This document shows, piece after piece, positions 34,412-43,308 of a DNA stretch of 64,000 nt. The stretch's first letter is position 1; each line of letters opens with the position of its first letter. Source of the DNA: Variovorax sp. 54 (GTDB taxonomy: Bacteria; Pseudomonadota; Gammaproteobacteria; Burkholderiales; Burkholderiaceae_C); the NCBI RefSeq assembly GCF_002754375.1, contig NZ_PEFF01000001.1:6578362-6642361 (forward strand). Direction: 5' to 3'. Below the pieces are notes generated by a model. It had not been told where the DNA came from, did no database searches, and saw nothing but the letters and a program-made list of their open reading frames with translations. Made by a program: the position numbers and the translations under genes.

Positions 34412-35235
34412 CCCGATACACCCCGCAAGCGGCGCGAGAAGAACGAAAGGATCTCGTCGCGCGCCGCGATCGTCGGCTGGCCTGCCTCGTCGATCAGGTG
34501 CGCCGTCACCACGCTGTGTGGGCTTGCCACCACCTGCGAGAAGAACGAAGGCAGGCCGCGCGTGTTGGCCGCGCTGTCGGGCAGCACGCGGGCTAGGAAT
34601 CGGTCGCCCAGTGCGTCTGCATACGCCGCGAAACGCTGGGCCCGGCAGAAGCGGTCGCCCTCGAAACGGTAGGCCATCACGGTCAGGTCTTCGCGCTCCA
34701 GGCGTTGGCGCACCTGGGCGATCTCTTCCTGAGAAATCTCGATGCCGCCGGGGTTGTCCAGCGGCAGCGACGGCTGCGACAGCACAGGCGCCAGCACCGC
34801 GGGCTCCAGCATCATGGTGAGCGCGAAGTTGCCGGTGAAGCACATCCCGATCGCACCCACACCCGGCCCGCCGCATTCCGCGTGCGCCAACCGCGCCAGC
34901 GCGCGCAGCCACTGCGTCACCGAGCTCGAGGCGTTGCCCGCGAAGGCGCGGAACTCGGCACTCACGCAGGCGCGCTGGAACACGGCCTTGCCCTCGTCCG
35001 CGTCCGGCACGGCGCCGTCGCGACCGAACATCGACGGCATGTAGACCGTGAAGCCGGCCTCGCGCACCCAGCGGGCGAAGCGCGCCACGTGCGGGCTGAT
35101 GCCCGGCATCTCGGTCATCACGATCACCGCCGGGCCAGTGCCGGCCACGTAGACCGCCTTGGTGGCGCCGTCGAGCGTGATCTCGCGGCGGGTGAAGTCG
35201 TCGAGCGGATCGGTCCTGTCCATGGGCTGCGTCAT
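34375..35235 (-). CDS. dienelactone hydrolase-family protein
   Basis: The 286-residue alpha/beta hydrolase has the dienelactone hydrolase nucleophile Cys132 in GAIGMCFTGNFAL, where most hydrolases have Ser, and an early oxyanion/acid region VIVMTEMPGISPHVARFARWVREAGFTVYMPSMFG with the family Glu. A C-terminal His near FSQVVASPHSVVTAHL or another late His completes the triad. Relatives open 4-carboxymethylene-butenolide lactones from chlorocatechols, or act as general esterases. The ATG at 35235 is chosen over one 11 codons earlier. It is divergent from the GlxA-type regulator gene (95-bp gap). Confidence 0.86.
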   Translation of the reverse strand: MTQPMDRTDPLDDFTRREITLDGATKAVYVAGTGPAVIVMTEMPGISPHVARFARWVREAGFTVYMPSMFGRDGAVPDADEGKAVFQRACVSAEFRAFAGNASSSVTQWLRALARLAHAECGGPGVGAIGMCFTGNFALTMMLEPAVLAPVLSQPSLPLDNPGGIEISQEEIAQVRQRLEREDLTVMAYRFEGDRFCRAQRFAAYADALGDRFLARVLPDSAANTRGLPSFFSQVVASPHSVVTAHLIDEAGQPTIAARDEILSFFSRRLRGVSGQARAEAPSADS

Positions 35236-35330
35236 GGTCGAAATCCAGAAGGTTGAGGTGGCTGCCATTGCACCCGGTGCGGCGCTAGACTGCCAGTGTC
35301 CGTTTAGACATTGATCAGGCTATTTCAGCC

Positions 35331-36311
35331 ATGCAAGATTTCACCGTTCTCGTCCTTCCGGGCAGCTTCGGCACCAGCACCGCCGTCACGCTCGACGTGC
35401 TCGCCGCAGCCGCCACGCTCGCACCGCGCCACAAGATGCCCCGCCCCACCTGGCGCGTGGTGTCGCCCGACGGCGGCATGGTGCCCCTGAGCAATGGCCT
35501 GCAGATCGACACCCTCGCCATGCCCCGCCGCGCGCGCACCGACGGCTCGACGTGGATCGTTCCCGGCCTTGGCGTCGACAAACCCGCCGACCTTGCACTG
35601 CGCCTGACCGACGACAACGCCCGTGCCGCCATCGACGCGGTGCGGCGCCATGCCGCGCGCGGCGGCGCGGTGGCGGCTTCGTGCTCGGCCGTGTTCCTTT
35701 TGCAGGCGGCCGGCCTGCTGCACGCGCGCCGCGTCACGACCTCGTGGTGGCTCGCGCCCGAGCTGCGCCGGCTCGAAACAAATTGCCTCGTCGACGCCGA
35801 CCGCATGGTCTGCGCCGACGGGCCGGTCAGCACGGCGGGCGCGGCCTTCGCGCAGTCCGACCTCATGCTCCATCTGCTGCGCACGCGTTTCGGCCCCGCA
35901 CTGGCCGAGGCCGTGAGCAAGGTGCTGCTGATCGACGGCCGGCAGGCGCAGGCCCCGTTCGTCGTGCCGTCGATGCTGTCCAACGGCAACGAACTGATTT
36001 CGCGCCTCACGCAGCGCATCGAAGCTGCGCTGCCCACGCCGCCCAGCGTGGCCGCGCTGGCCGACGAGTTCGCAATGTCGCAGCGCACGCTGGCCCGGCG
36101 CGTGCGTGCCGCCACCGGGCTGGGCGCGCTGGCGCTGGTGCAGAGCGTGCGGCTCAACCGCGCTCGCATGCTGATCGAAAGCAGCCGCATGACCATCGAC
36201 CAGGTCGCGACGCAGGTCGGCTACGAAGACGCCACGGCGCTGCGGCGGCTGATGCGCAAGTCGGCCGGCGCGCCGCCGAGTCGCTTCCGGTCGGCACTGC
36301 AGACGGCGTGA
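35331..36311 (+). CDS. GlxA-family AraC-type regulator (DJ-1/PfpI + AraC HTH)
   Basis: The 326-residue protein joins an N-terminal DJ-1/PfpI-like domain (about 1-190; FTVLVLPGSFGTSTAVTLDVLAAA, with AASCSAVFLLQAAGLLHARRVTTSWWLA at the pseudo-nucleophile elbow) to two AraC helix-turn-helix motifs (about 220-320; VAALADEFAMSQRTLARRVRAATG and IDQVATQVGYEDATALRRLMRKSAG). Such regulators often activate amine or carnitine catabolism genes. The 95-bp gap to the divergent hydrolase contains TGTC-N6-GACA at 35296-35309, a possible site. The hydrolase is the best candidate target. Confidence 0.92.
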   Translation: MQDFTVLVLPGSFGTSTAVTLDVLAAAATLAPRHKMPRPTWRVVSPDGGMVPLSNGLQIDTLAMPRRARTDGSTWIVPGLGVDKPADLALRLTDDNARAAIDAVRRHAARGGAVAASCSAVFLLQAAGLLHARRVTTSWWLAPELRRLETNCLVDADRMVCADGPVSTAGAAFAQSDLMLHLLRTRFGPALAEAVSKVLLIDGRQAQAPFVVPSMLSNGNELISRLTQRIEAALPTPPSVAALADEFAMSQRTLARRVRAATGLGALALVQSVRLNRARMLIESSRMTIDQVATQVGYEDATALRRLMRKSAGAPPSRFRSALQTA

Positions 36312-36326
36312 CGTGGCTGTCGCAGA

Positions 36327-36866
36327 ATGCGCCGCACCATGACCCGTCCGCCTGTCACCGTTCGTCCCGCCACCGCAGCTGATGCACACGCGCTCGCCGC
36401 GCTGGCGATCCAGGTGTGGCTCGACACCTATGCGACCGACGGCGTGAACGAACTGCTCGGACGCTACGTGCTGTCGACCTTCACGCCGGCCGCGTTCGCT
36501 GCATGGGCTGAGGCCCCCGATGCTGCACTGCGGGTCGCGCAGGTCGATGGCCATCTCGTCGGCTACGCATTGCTGCAGTTCGGCGCCGCGCAGCCACTGG
36601 TGCCGGGCTGCGACACCAAACTGCGCACGCTCTACGTGCAGTCACCGTTTGCGCGCAGCGGCGTCGGGTCGATGCTGCTGCGCGAAGCCCGCAGCGCCGC
36701 CCACGCACGCACAGGCAGCGACGGCCTGTGGCTCACGGTGAACGTGAAGAACCTGCGCGCCTGCGCGTTCTACGAAAAGCACGGGCTGGCCGTGACGGGA
36801 CTGACGCAGTTCGTGCTCGGCGACGAACGGCACGACAACCACGTGATGGCGACTCCGCCCCATTGA
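36327..36866 (+). CDS. GNAT-family N-acetyltransferase
   Basis: The 179-residue protein has GNAT motif order: an N-terminal strand-helix (VTVRPATAADAHALAALAIQVWLDTYA), a central strand LVGYALLQFG, the acetyl-CoA loop FARSGVGSMLLREARSAAHARTG (R/Q-x-x-G-x-G/A form) and LTVNVKNLRACAFYEKHGLAV. It transfers acetyl groups to an unknown amine. A second ATG lies four codons in. It starts 15 bp after the AraC-type regulator gene and converges with the ABC ATPase gene, with 12 bp between their stops. Confidence 0.9.
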   Translation: MRRTMTRPPVTVRPATAADAHALAALAIQVWLDTYATDGVNELLGRYVLSTFTPAAFAAWAEAPDAALRVAQVDGHLVGYALLQFGAAQPLVPGCDTKLRTLYVQSPFARSGVGSMLLREARSAAHARTGSDGLWLTVNVKNLRACAFYEKHGLAVTGLTQFVLGDERHDNHVMATPPH

Positions 36867-36878
36867 GCGCGCAGCTGA

Positions 36879-37520
36879 TCAGCCCAGCGGCAGTTCGATG
36901 CTCGCCGCCAACGGCACCTCCGTGATGCGCTCGCTGCTGGCCACGACCACGGCCCGCCCTGGCTGCGCGATGCGCCGCTCGATCGCCTGCCACAGGCCGT
37001 GGATCGAACGCGCATCGAGCGCGCCCACCGGGTCGTCGAGCAGCACCACAGGCCGGCCCGACGCGAGCGCGGCGGCCAGCCCGACCTTGCGGCGGGAGCC
37101 GGTCGACAGCATGAACATCTGCTTTTCGAGGTGCGGCGCGAGCGAGAACGCCTCGACAAGGCGCAGCCACTCGGCCTGGTCGAAGCCCGCGTCACCCTCG
37201 CCCAGCAAGGCCGTGCAGGCCTGCGCGCTGAGCTGATCGAAGCCTTCCGACGCCGGCTCGCAGAAGAAGACCTGGCGCCGGTAGGCCTCGGGTTCGGCGT
37301 CGAGCGCCACGCCGGCCGCGCGCAGTTGCCCGGCCGACGCAGGCTGCTGGCCCGCCAGCACGCGCAGCAAGGTCGACTTGCCGCTGCCGGTGTCGCCGTA
37401 CATCAGCGTGACGCCCTCGCCGACGGTGGCAGACCAGCCGTTGGCCAGCGCGGGCTGGTCGGGGTACGCGAAGTGCAGGTTCTGAATCTCGAGGAGGGGG
37501 GGAGCTATGGAAAGCCTCAT
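36879..37520 (-). CDS. stand-alone ABC transporter ATPase
   Basis: The 213-residue nucleotide-binding protein has Walker A GDTGSGKST (42-50), a signature-like LSTGS (138-142) in place of LSGGQ, and Walker B VVLLDDP (158-164) in which the catalytic Glu is Asp163. It lacks a clear D-loop/H-loop His: the switch position reads VVVASSERITEV. It resembles heme-exporter CcmA-like or small YxxF-type ATPases. No permease gene adjoins it. It is divergent from the 1500-residue Mur ligase fusion, 83 bp away. The altered signature and Walker B suggest slow hydrolysis or a non-transport role; that is inference. Confidence 0.85.
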   Translation of the reverse strand: MRLSIAPPLLEIQNLHFAYPDQPALANGWSATVGEGVTLMYGDTGSGKSTLLRVLAGQQPASAGQLRAAGVALDAEPEAYRRQVFFCEPASEGFDQLSAQACTALLGEGDAGFDQAEWLRLVEAFSLAPHLEKQMFMLSTGSRRKVGLAAALASGRPVVLLDDPVGALDARSIHGLWQAIERRIAQPGRAVVVASSERITEVPLAASIELPLG

Positions 37521-37603
37521 GCGGAATTTGTATCTGTAACGCTAGACTGAACGCCATTTGTAACTGCGCCCGCCGCGAGTCGGGCAGGACAGGAAACAAC
37601 GCT

Positions 37604-40600
37604 GTGAGTCTCTCCGATCTTCTGGGCAGCGCCTGGCAGGCCCTGCACACCGCATCGACCCCCGACGAAACGCCCGCCGCCGACGACGGCCTCGACGACT
37701 GCATCCTCTTCTTCGCATGGGGCGACGGCACGACGCAGGCACGGGTGCTGTCCGCCCGTGGCAAGACCCTCGAAGAAGCTTGGGCGCAAGGCACGCAGGC
37801 ACTCGAAGCGCAAGCCACCGGCGTGCCGCGCGACCTGCGCGTCGACTGGGTCCGGCGCATGCGCCCGCTGCATTGGGGCGCGTTCAAGGCGGCCCTGACG
37901 TCCCCCGCCACCGAAGGCCTGGCCTTCGACGCGCGATGCGACACCGCCCTGCTCGCTCCGCAGATCGACAGCCAGCGCCACCAGCTTCTGAACGCCCCGA
38001 CCGACGACGACACCACCGTCTGGGCCTTCCAGGCCCGCGCGGTGCATGTGGACGCCAGCGGCGCGCACGCCATCGCCACCGACGGCCACCGCGAGCGGCA
38101 GTCCATCGACGCGCCCTTGCTGCGCTGCATGATCGCCGCCGGCGCCGACCATCTCGCCGCACGCGTGCAGGCCGACGGCGCGTTCGCCCCGAACCCGTCC
38201 GATGCAGACGCACCCAGCGCCGCAGACCATGCCCGCGCTGTGCACGCGCTGCTGGACGCCTGGGACCCAGCGCAAGCTGAAACCCGCCAGGCCGCGATCC
38301 ATCGCGCACTCACGCGGCTGACACGCACGCTGATCCGTCCGGCCGCGCTGCCCAACGGCACGCACGTCGCCTGCCTCATGGAGCCTGCGACCGACGACAC
38401 CTCTCTCGGCGCCAATGCCGCCTGCATCGGCGCGCTGGTGCGCTACACCGAGCTGAGCCGCGACCGGCGCTACCTGCCCCTGCTCGACCAACTCGCACGC
38501 GCCGTGCTGCACATGCAGGACCCGGTCTCCGGCCGCTTCGCCCGCGCGCTGCACCATCCGTCGATGGCGGTGAAGACCGAAGCGTCCGGCGACGCGCATG
38601 AAGACGACGAGGCCCTCGTCGCGCTGCTGCGCCTGTACGCCCTCACCGGCAACCGCCGCTGGTTCGGCGCCGTCGAGAAAGCCTTCGAGCACTTTGCCGC
38701 CGCCGGCTACGCCAACGCCCAAGACCATGCGCTGTGCCGCGCCACGAGTGCACTCACGCGCTACCGGCCCGAACCACGCTACTTCCAGTTCGGCCTGCAG
38801 AACCTGCACGCCTCGCTCGATGTCGCGCTCGCGCAGAGCACTGCATCGCCGGCGCTGCCGGCCCAGTTGGTAGCCGGGGCCGAACTGGCCGCTCGGCTCG
38901 ACGCCAGCCCCGCGCAGCAGCCGCTGCTCGACGGGCTCGACCGCAGTGCTTTGCACCGCGCGCTGATGCACAGCATGCAGCGCCTCGCCGACAGCCACGC
39001 AGGGCCCGAGCGCGCAATGTTCTTTGCGCAGCCGGCCGCGATCGAAGGCAGCTTCTTCGGCGACACGGCGCAGGCGCTCGCCGACGCCACGGCCGTTCTG
39101 AAACTGCTGCAGTCGCCCGCCGGTGCGCCGCTGCGCGACGAGGCTCTGGCCGACGCGGTCCGCACCGCCGCGCGGCAGCCGCGCCCTGAGGCAGTGCTCG
39201 ACGCCGTGCCACGCGATGTCCGCTTCACCTACCCGCTGACGCTGGGCCCGCTGCGCCTGCTCGGTGCCCGCGTCCGCCCGCGCGAGCAGATCGGCCCAGG
39301 CCCGGTGACCGTCGAAACCTGGTGGCAGGCCGACGCGCCCGTCGACACCGACTGGCGCCTGGACATCGGCGCGCGCCCCGCCACCTGCGTCACCGCGCCG
39401 GCCTGGGGCCTGTCGACCGGCCATGCGCCCTGCCATGGCCGCCATCCTGTCAGCCAGTGGGTGCCGGGCAAGGTCTACCGCGACGTCCACACGTTGCGCC
39501 CGCCGCTCGCCACGCGGCTGTACGACGCCGACATGCAGATCGAGGCCGGGCTGATCGGTCCTGATGGTCGTCGCGTGGAGCGCCTGCGCATGCAGCGCTT
39601 CTTCGATTTCATCCTGCAGGAAGGCAAGGCATCGCCCGCGCCGATGTGGCGCTTTCCGCCGGTGCCGCGCTACAACATCGTCGCGCCCGAAGCGTTGCCG
39701 CCCGACCAGCCCGGCGAGCCGCGTCAGACCTGGAACGCCGCGCAGATCGAAGCCGTGACAGGCGGCAGATGGCACGTCGCCCCGCCGCCGGGCTGGTTCA
39801 TTCGCTCGCTCACGCGCGGCGAAGGCCACACGCCCATGGTGCCGTCGCCCACGATGTTCGTCGCCTCCGACTACTGGACGCTCGCGATCCACGAACGCTT
39901 CGGCGACAACGAGGGCGAGCGCAACTGGGACTGGTCGGAGTCGGTCGCACGCATGCAGCCCACGCTGGCCGGCGCCATGCTGCGCAAGCCCGTGCCGGGC
40001 CTGGCGCCCGACTTCCCGGTGCTGCTGGTCGACGACCCGATCCAGGCGCTGGTCGAGCTGGGCATTGCCGCGCGCGAACGGCTGCAGGGCAAGGTCATCG
40101 GCATCACGGGCAGCGCAGGCAAGACCTCGGTGTGCCACATGCTCGACCATGCCTTCGCGCCCACGCACACCCGTGTCGCGACCATCGACAACTACAACTC
40201 GCGGGTGGGCATGCTGTCGATGCTGGCCAATGCGCCCGCGCAGACCGACCTGGTGATCCTGGAGGTGGCCGTCAGCGCGATCAACGCGGTGGACTACCAG
40301 AACATCAAGCGCGTGCGGCCCGACCTGGCCGTGCTCACGAACATCACGGCCTCGCACCTGGGCGAAGGCGAGACCGTGTTGGACGTCGCGCGACGCAAGG
40401 CCAACATCTTCGAAGGCATGCAGCCCGGCGCCTGCGCCGTGATCTGCACCGACACCGACCATTTCGACTACCTCGTGGAGCGTGCGCGGGCGCGTGAGCT
40501 GCGCGTGCTGACCTACGGCAGCGCCGCATCGGCCGACTTCCGGCTCGACGCCCACGATCCGGCCACCGGCCACGTCCGCGCCAGCCGCCCCCACAGCGAC

Positions 40601-42106
40601 GGCCAGCGCTTCGAATACACGCTCGGCGCCAAGGGCCGCCACATGGCCGTCAACAGCCTCGTGTGCTTCACCGTGGCGCATGCGCTGTCACTCGACAGCG
40701 GGCGCGTGCCCGAGCAGCTGGCCTCGTTCGCCGCCGTGAAGGGGCGCGGCCAGGAGCTGTCGTTCACGCTCGACCACAAGCGCTTTCGCGTCATCGACGA
40801 GTCGTACAACGCGAACCCGCTGTCGATGACGGCGGCGCTGGCCTCGCTGGCCGACCAGTCCGACGAACAGGGCCGCAAGCTGCTCGTGCTCGGCGACATG
40901 AAGGAGCTGGGCGACGACACGCAGCGCCACCACGATGCGCTCGTCGAGCCCATCGTCCAGTGCCACCCGGCGCGCGTGTTCCTGCTGGGCGAGTGCATGA
41001 CGCGGCTGCACGAACGCCTCGCCGCCGCCTTGCCGCAAGGCGCCACCGTGCAGGCCTTCGACACGCTGGAGGCGCTGGAGCGCGCACTGCTCGAACAGGT
41101 CGCCACCGACGACACCGTGCTCTTCAAGAGCTCCAACGGCACGGGGCTGTGGCAGATCGTGCGCACCATGACCGAGCGGCAGGAAGAAGAGAAGGAAAAA
41201 GAGCAGCAACAACAGGCACGCCGCGCGCGCGAACGCGCGGCAGCGGCGGCTGCTGCTGCTGCGGCAATGCCGAAACCGCCCGCGCTCCCCCCCATGCCCC
41301 AGCCGCCCGCCGTCGTGATCCGGCGCACCGGTTCGCCGGCGGAGAGCGCGCAACCCACGCCGAGCTGGGTGCTGTACGACCTCACGCACGACCGGCTGCT
41401 GACCCATCAGCCTTCAGAACACAGCTTTGTGCCCGCCTCGCTGTCGAAGCTGGTCACCGCCGCGCTGGTCGAACAGAAGCTGCGCGACGACCGGCTCGAC
41501 CGCCATGCCGAAGCCGTGCAGGTGCCCGTCGACCCCGTGCCCGCGCGCGACGATCCGTCGGCCGCGCTGTATGCGGCCGGTGCGCCGCCGCTGCCCGTGC
41601 ATCGCCTGCTCGAAGCGGCGCTGGTCGTGTCGTCCAACAAGGCGGCGCTCACGCTGGCGTCGTGGCACAGCGGCGACTTCGACAGCTTCGTCGCGGCGAT
41701 GAACCGCCAGGCGCAGGCCTGGGGCATGCACGACACGCACTTCGCCTGCCCCGCCGGCCTGGTGCGCACGGCGCGCACCACCGCGGTCGACATGCTCACG
41801 ATGGCGCGCCACGTGCTGCGCGACTTTCCGTCGGTGCTCGAGATGGCCGGCAAGGACCGGCTCGACGGCGTGTCCGCCGAAGCCCCGAGCACCAACCTGC
41901 TGCTGGGCCGCGTGCCCGGCGTGGACGGCCTCAAGACCGGCTCGCTGCCGGGCCTGGGCTCACACCTGATCGCCACCGCGCAGCGCGACCAGCGCCGGCT
42001 GGTGTCGGTCGTGCTCGGCGCACCGGATCGCCAGACCTGTGCGCGGCTGTCGGCGTTGCTGTTGCAGCGTGGGTTCGAGACGCCGGCGGCGCCGGGGCTG
42101 CAGTAG
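37604..42106 (+). CDS. MurF-like ligase fused to S11 DD-peptidase with large helical N-terminal region
   Basis: A 1500-residue chain with distinct parts. Residues 1-115 form a small mixed region; about 120-510 is helical and resembles an alpha/alpha barrel (RYTELSRDRRYLPLLDQLARAVLHMQD, ALVALLRLYALTGNRRWFGAVEKAFEHF); about 520-690 looks beta-rich. From residue 706 it is MurF-like: substrate domain (TWNAAQIEAVTGGRW), P-loop GSAGKTS (836-842), and the late MurF hallmark DESYNANPLSM. A Glu/Gln/Arg then poly-Ala/Pro linker (about 1190-1245) leads to a penicillin-binding S11 domain with S1279-x-x-K1282, S1343-x-N1345 and K1444-T-G. No signal peptide or membrane helix is visible, so the peptidase would be cytoplasmic. 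The GTG start has AGGAAA upstream. The overall function is unknown. Confidence 0.85.
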   Translation: MSLSDLLGSAWQALHTASTPDETPAADDGLDDCILFFAWGDGTTQARVLSARGKTLEEAWAQGTQALEAQATGVPRDLRVDWVRRMRPLHWGAFKAALTSPATEGLAFDARCDTALLAPQIDSQRHQLLNAPTDDDTTVWAFQARAVHVDASGAHAIATDGHRERQSIDAPLLRCMIAAGADHLAARVQADGAFAPNPSDADAPSAADHARAVHALLDAWDPAQAETRQAAIHRALTRLTRTLIRPAALPNGTHVACLMEPATDDTSLGANAACIGALVRYTELSRDRRYLPLLDQLARAVLHMQDPVSGRFARALHHPSMAVKTEASGDAHEDDEALVALLRLYALTGNRRWFGAVEKAFEHFAAAGYANAQDHALCRATSALTRYRPEPRYFQFGLQNLHASLDVALAQSTASPALPAQLVAGAELAARLDASPAQQPLLDGLDRSALHRALMHSMQRLADSHAGPERAMFFAQPAAIEGSFFGDTAQALADATAVLKLLQSPAGAPLRDEALADAVRTAARQPRPEAVLDAVPRDVRFTYPLTLGPLRLLGARVRPREQIGPGPVTVETWWQADAPVDTDWRLDIGARPATCVTAPAWGLSTGHAPCHGRHPVSQWVPGKVYRDVHTLRPPLATRLYDADMQIEAGLIGPDGRRVERLRMQRFFDFILQEGKASPAPMWRFPPVPRYNIVAPEALPPDQPGEPRQTWNAAQIEAVTGGRWHVAPPPGWFIRSLTRGEGHTPMVPSPTMFVASDYWTLAIHERFGDNEGERNWDWSESVARMQPTLAGAMLRKPVPGLAPDFPVLLVDDPIQALVELGIAARERLQGKVIGITGSAGKTSVCHMLDHAFAPTHTRVATIDNYNSRVGMLSMLANAPAQTDLVILEVAVSAINAVDYQNIKRVRPDLAVLTNITASHLGEGETVLDVARRKANIFEGMQPGACAVICTDTDHFDYLVERARARELRVLTYGSAASADFRLDAHDPATGHVRASRPHSDGQRFEYTLGAKGRHMAVNSLVCFTVAHALSLDSGRVPEQLASFAAVKGRGQELSFTLDHKRFRVIDESYNANPLSMTAALASLADQSDEQGRKLLVLGDMKELGDDTQRHHDALVEPIVQCHPARVFLLGECMTRLHERLAAALPQGATVQAFDTLEALERALLEQVATDDTVLFKSSNGTGLWQIVRTMTERQEEEKEKEQQQQARRARERAAAAAAAAAAMPKPPALPPMPQPPAVVIRRTGSPAESAQPTPSWVLYDLTHDRLLTHQPSEHSFVPASLSKLVTAALVEQKLRDDRLDRHAEAVQVPVDPVPARDDPSAALYAAGAPPLPVHRLLEAALVVSSNKAALTLASWHSGDFDSFVAAMNRQAQAWGMHDTHFACPAGLVRTARTTAVDMLTMARHVLRDFPSVLEMAGKDRLDGVSAEAPSTNLLLGRVPGVDGLKTGSLPGLGSHLIATAQRDQRRLVSVVLGAPDRQTCARLSALLLQRGFETPAAPGLQ

Positions 42107-42189
42107 GCCGCTGCGGCAAGGAGAGATCGGCCGCCGGCGCTTGCTACATTTCACGGCCGACGTCCCCTCTTCAATTCGCTCGAATTTCA

Positions 42190-43212
42190 ATGAATCTTGT
42201 TGCCGCTGTGTGCCCCCAATGTTCTGGCGCCCTTGAAATTCCAGCAGAGCGGGATTTCGTGACATGCCAGTACTGCGGGATCGACATCATAGTGCGCGAG
42301 CCCGCACGGCCAGCGCACTACGTTCAGTGGGTTCAGCCCGCAGCGCAGCCGCCCGCCAATGCGGCGAATCTCAAACGGCTGGGCGCGATTGCGGTGGCTG
42401 CAGGCAACTATTCGGAGGCCTGCGAGTATTTGGATCGCGCGCTGGAGATCGATCCTGGCGATGTCGAAATTTGGCTCAGCAAGGCGTATACGCTGGGCCT
42501 GGACAGCCGGCCCCTTCATCTTCGACTGCGGGAAATGCTCGAGGCATTTCACGGTGCGCGCGCAGCAGCCGCGCCTGAGCGTCAGGCCGCCTTGCTGAAA
42601 GACGAGGTCTCGAAGACCAAGGCCCTGATGTTTCCGCTCCATGCCGCCTCGAAAGAGCTGCTGCGTGCTGCCCCGTCATCTTCCGCGTGGGAAAGCTATG
42701 TGCAGCAGTGCGCGCACTACCTCGCCGCCGCGAATATCGTGCACCGCCGCGTGCCCGACGATGTGGAAATCATCGAGTTCGTGATCGAGGTGTGCAGGGA
42801 CAACATCGAGGGCCTCTATGGCGCCAGCACCAGCGAAGGCTACTGTGCGGTGGACGACGCGACGGAGAAGCAGTTGCGCGAAATCATGGAGGGCTACAGC
42901 GCAAAGCTGGCGGTGTTCAAGCCAGGCTATGAATATCCGATGGTGCAACGCGCCGGGAAGCAGTGCTTCATCGTGACCGCCACGATGGGCGACCCGACGC
43001 ACCCGGCGGTCGTGCTCCTCAGAGTCTTCAGGGACGAACATCTGGTTCGTTTTTCGGTCGGGCGCGCTTTCATTGCCTGGTACTGGAGGCGCGGCCCGGC
43101 ACTCGCGCGACAGGTCGCCAAGTCGAAGGCCCGGAGAAGCGCTGCCTATGTCCTCGTGGTTGCGCCTGCGGTTGCATGTGTCAAGGCATTCAATCGTTGC
43201 AAGACCCGATGA
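42190..43212 (+). CDS. zinc-ribbon / TPR / CFI-box protein of unknown function
   Basis: The 340-residue protein starts with a four-cysteine zinc ribbon (Cys8, Cys11, Cys26, Cys29: CPQC and CQYCG), then a TPR-like helix pair (about 60-100; LGAIAVAAGNYSEACEYLDRALEIDPGDVEIWLSKAYTLG). The middle is helical. The C-terminus holds a CFI-box-like module (Cys259: CFIVTATMGDPTHPAVVLLRVFRDEHL, then GRAFIAWYWRRGPALA) known at the ends of many uncharacterised bacterial proteins, and a hydrophobic stretch YVLVVAPAVACV. The frame is open upstream across the previous gene, but the ATG at 42190 precedes the ribbon. It follows the Mur ligase fusion by 83 bp on the same strand. Function unknown. Confidence 0.8.
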   Translation: MNLVAAVCPQCSGALEIPAERDFVTCQYCGIDIIVREPARPAHYVQWVQPAAQPPANAANLKRLGAIAVAAGNYSEACEYLDRALEIDPGDVEIWLSKAYTLGLDSRPLHLRLREMLEAFHGARAAAAPERQAALLKDEVSKTKALMFPLHAASKELLRAAPSSSAWESYVQQCAHYLAAANIVHRRVPDDVEIIEFVIEVCRDNIEGLYGASTSEGYCAVDDATEKQLREIMEGYSAKLAVFKPGYEYPMVQRAGKQCFIVTATMGDPTHPAVVLLRVFRDEHLVRFSVGRAFIAWYWRRGPALARQVAKSKARRSAAYVLVVAPAVACVKAFNRCKTR

Positions 43213-43308
43213 GTGGGGCCATCGAATGCCAGAGCCACGAATGCGCCTTTGCACCTGCCTGCGGCCGCTCGCATTGATTTGCGCGCTCCGTCTTAGCCGC
43301 CAGGGTGG

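Noticed and set aside
37517..40681. A 1054-codon antisense frame over the Mur ligase fusion
   Set aside because: The protein is Val/Gly/Arg/His-rich with no motif, while the sense strand shows clear ligase motifs.
40663..43212. One 849-codon protein including the zinc-ribbon region
   Set aside because: The part before 42190 is out of frame with, and lies inside, the Mur ligase fusion; the ribbon begins at the ATG at 42190.
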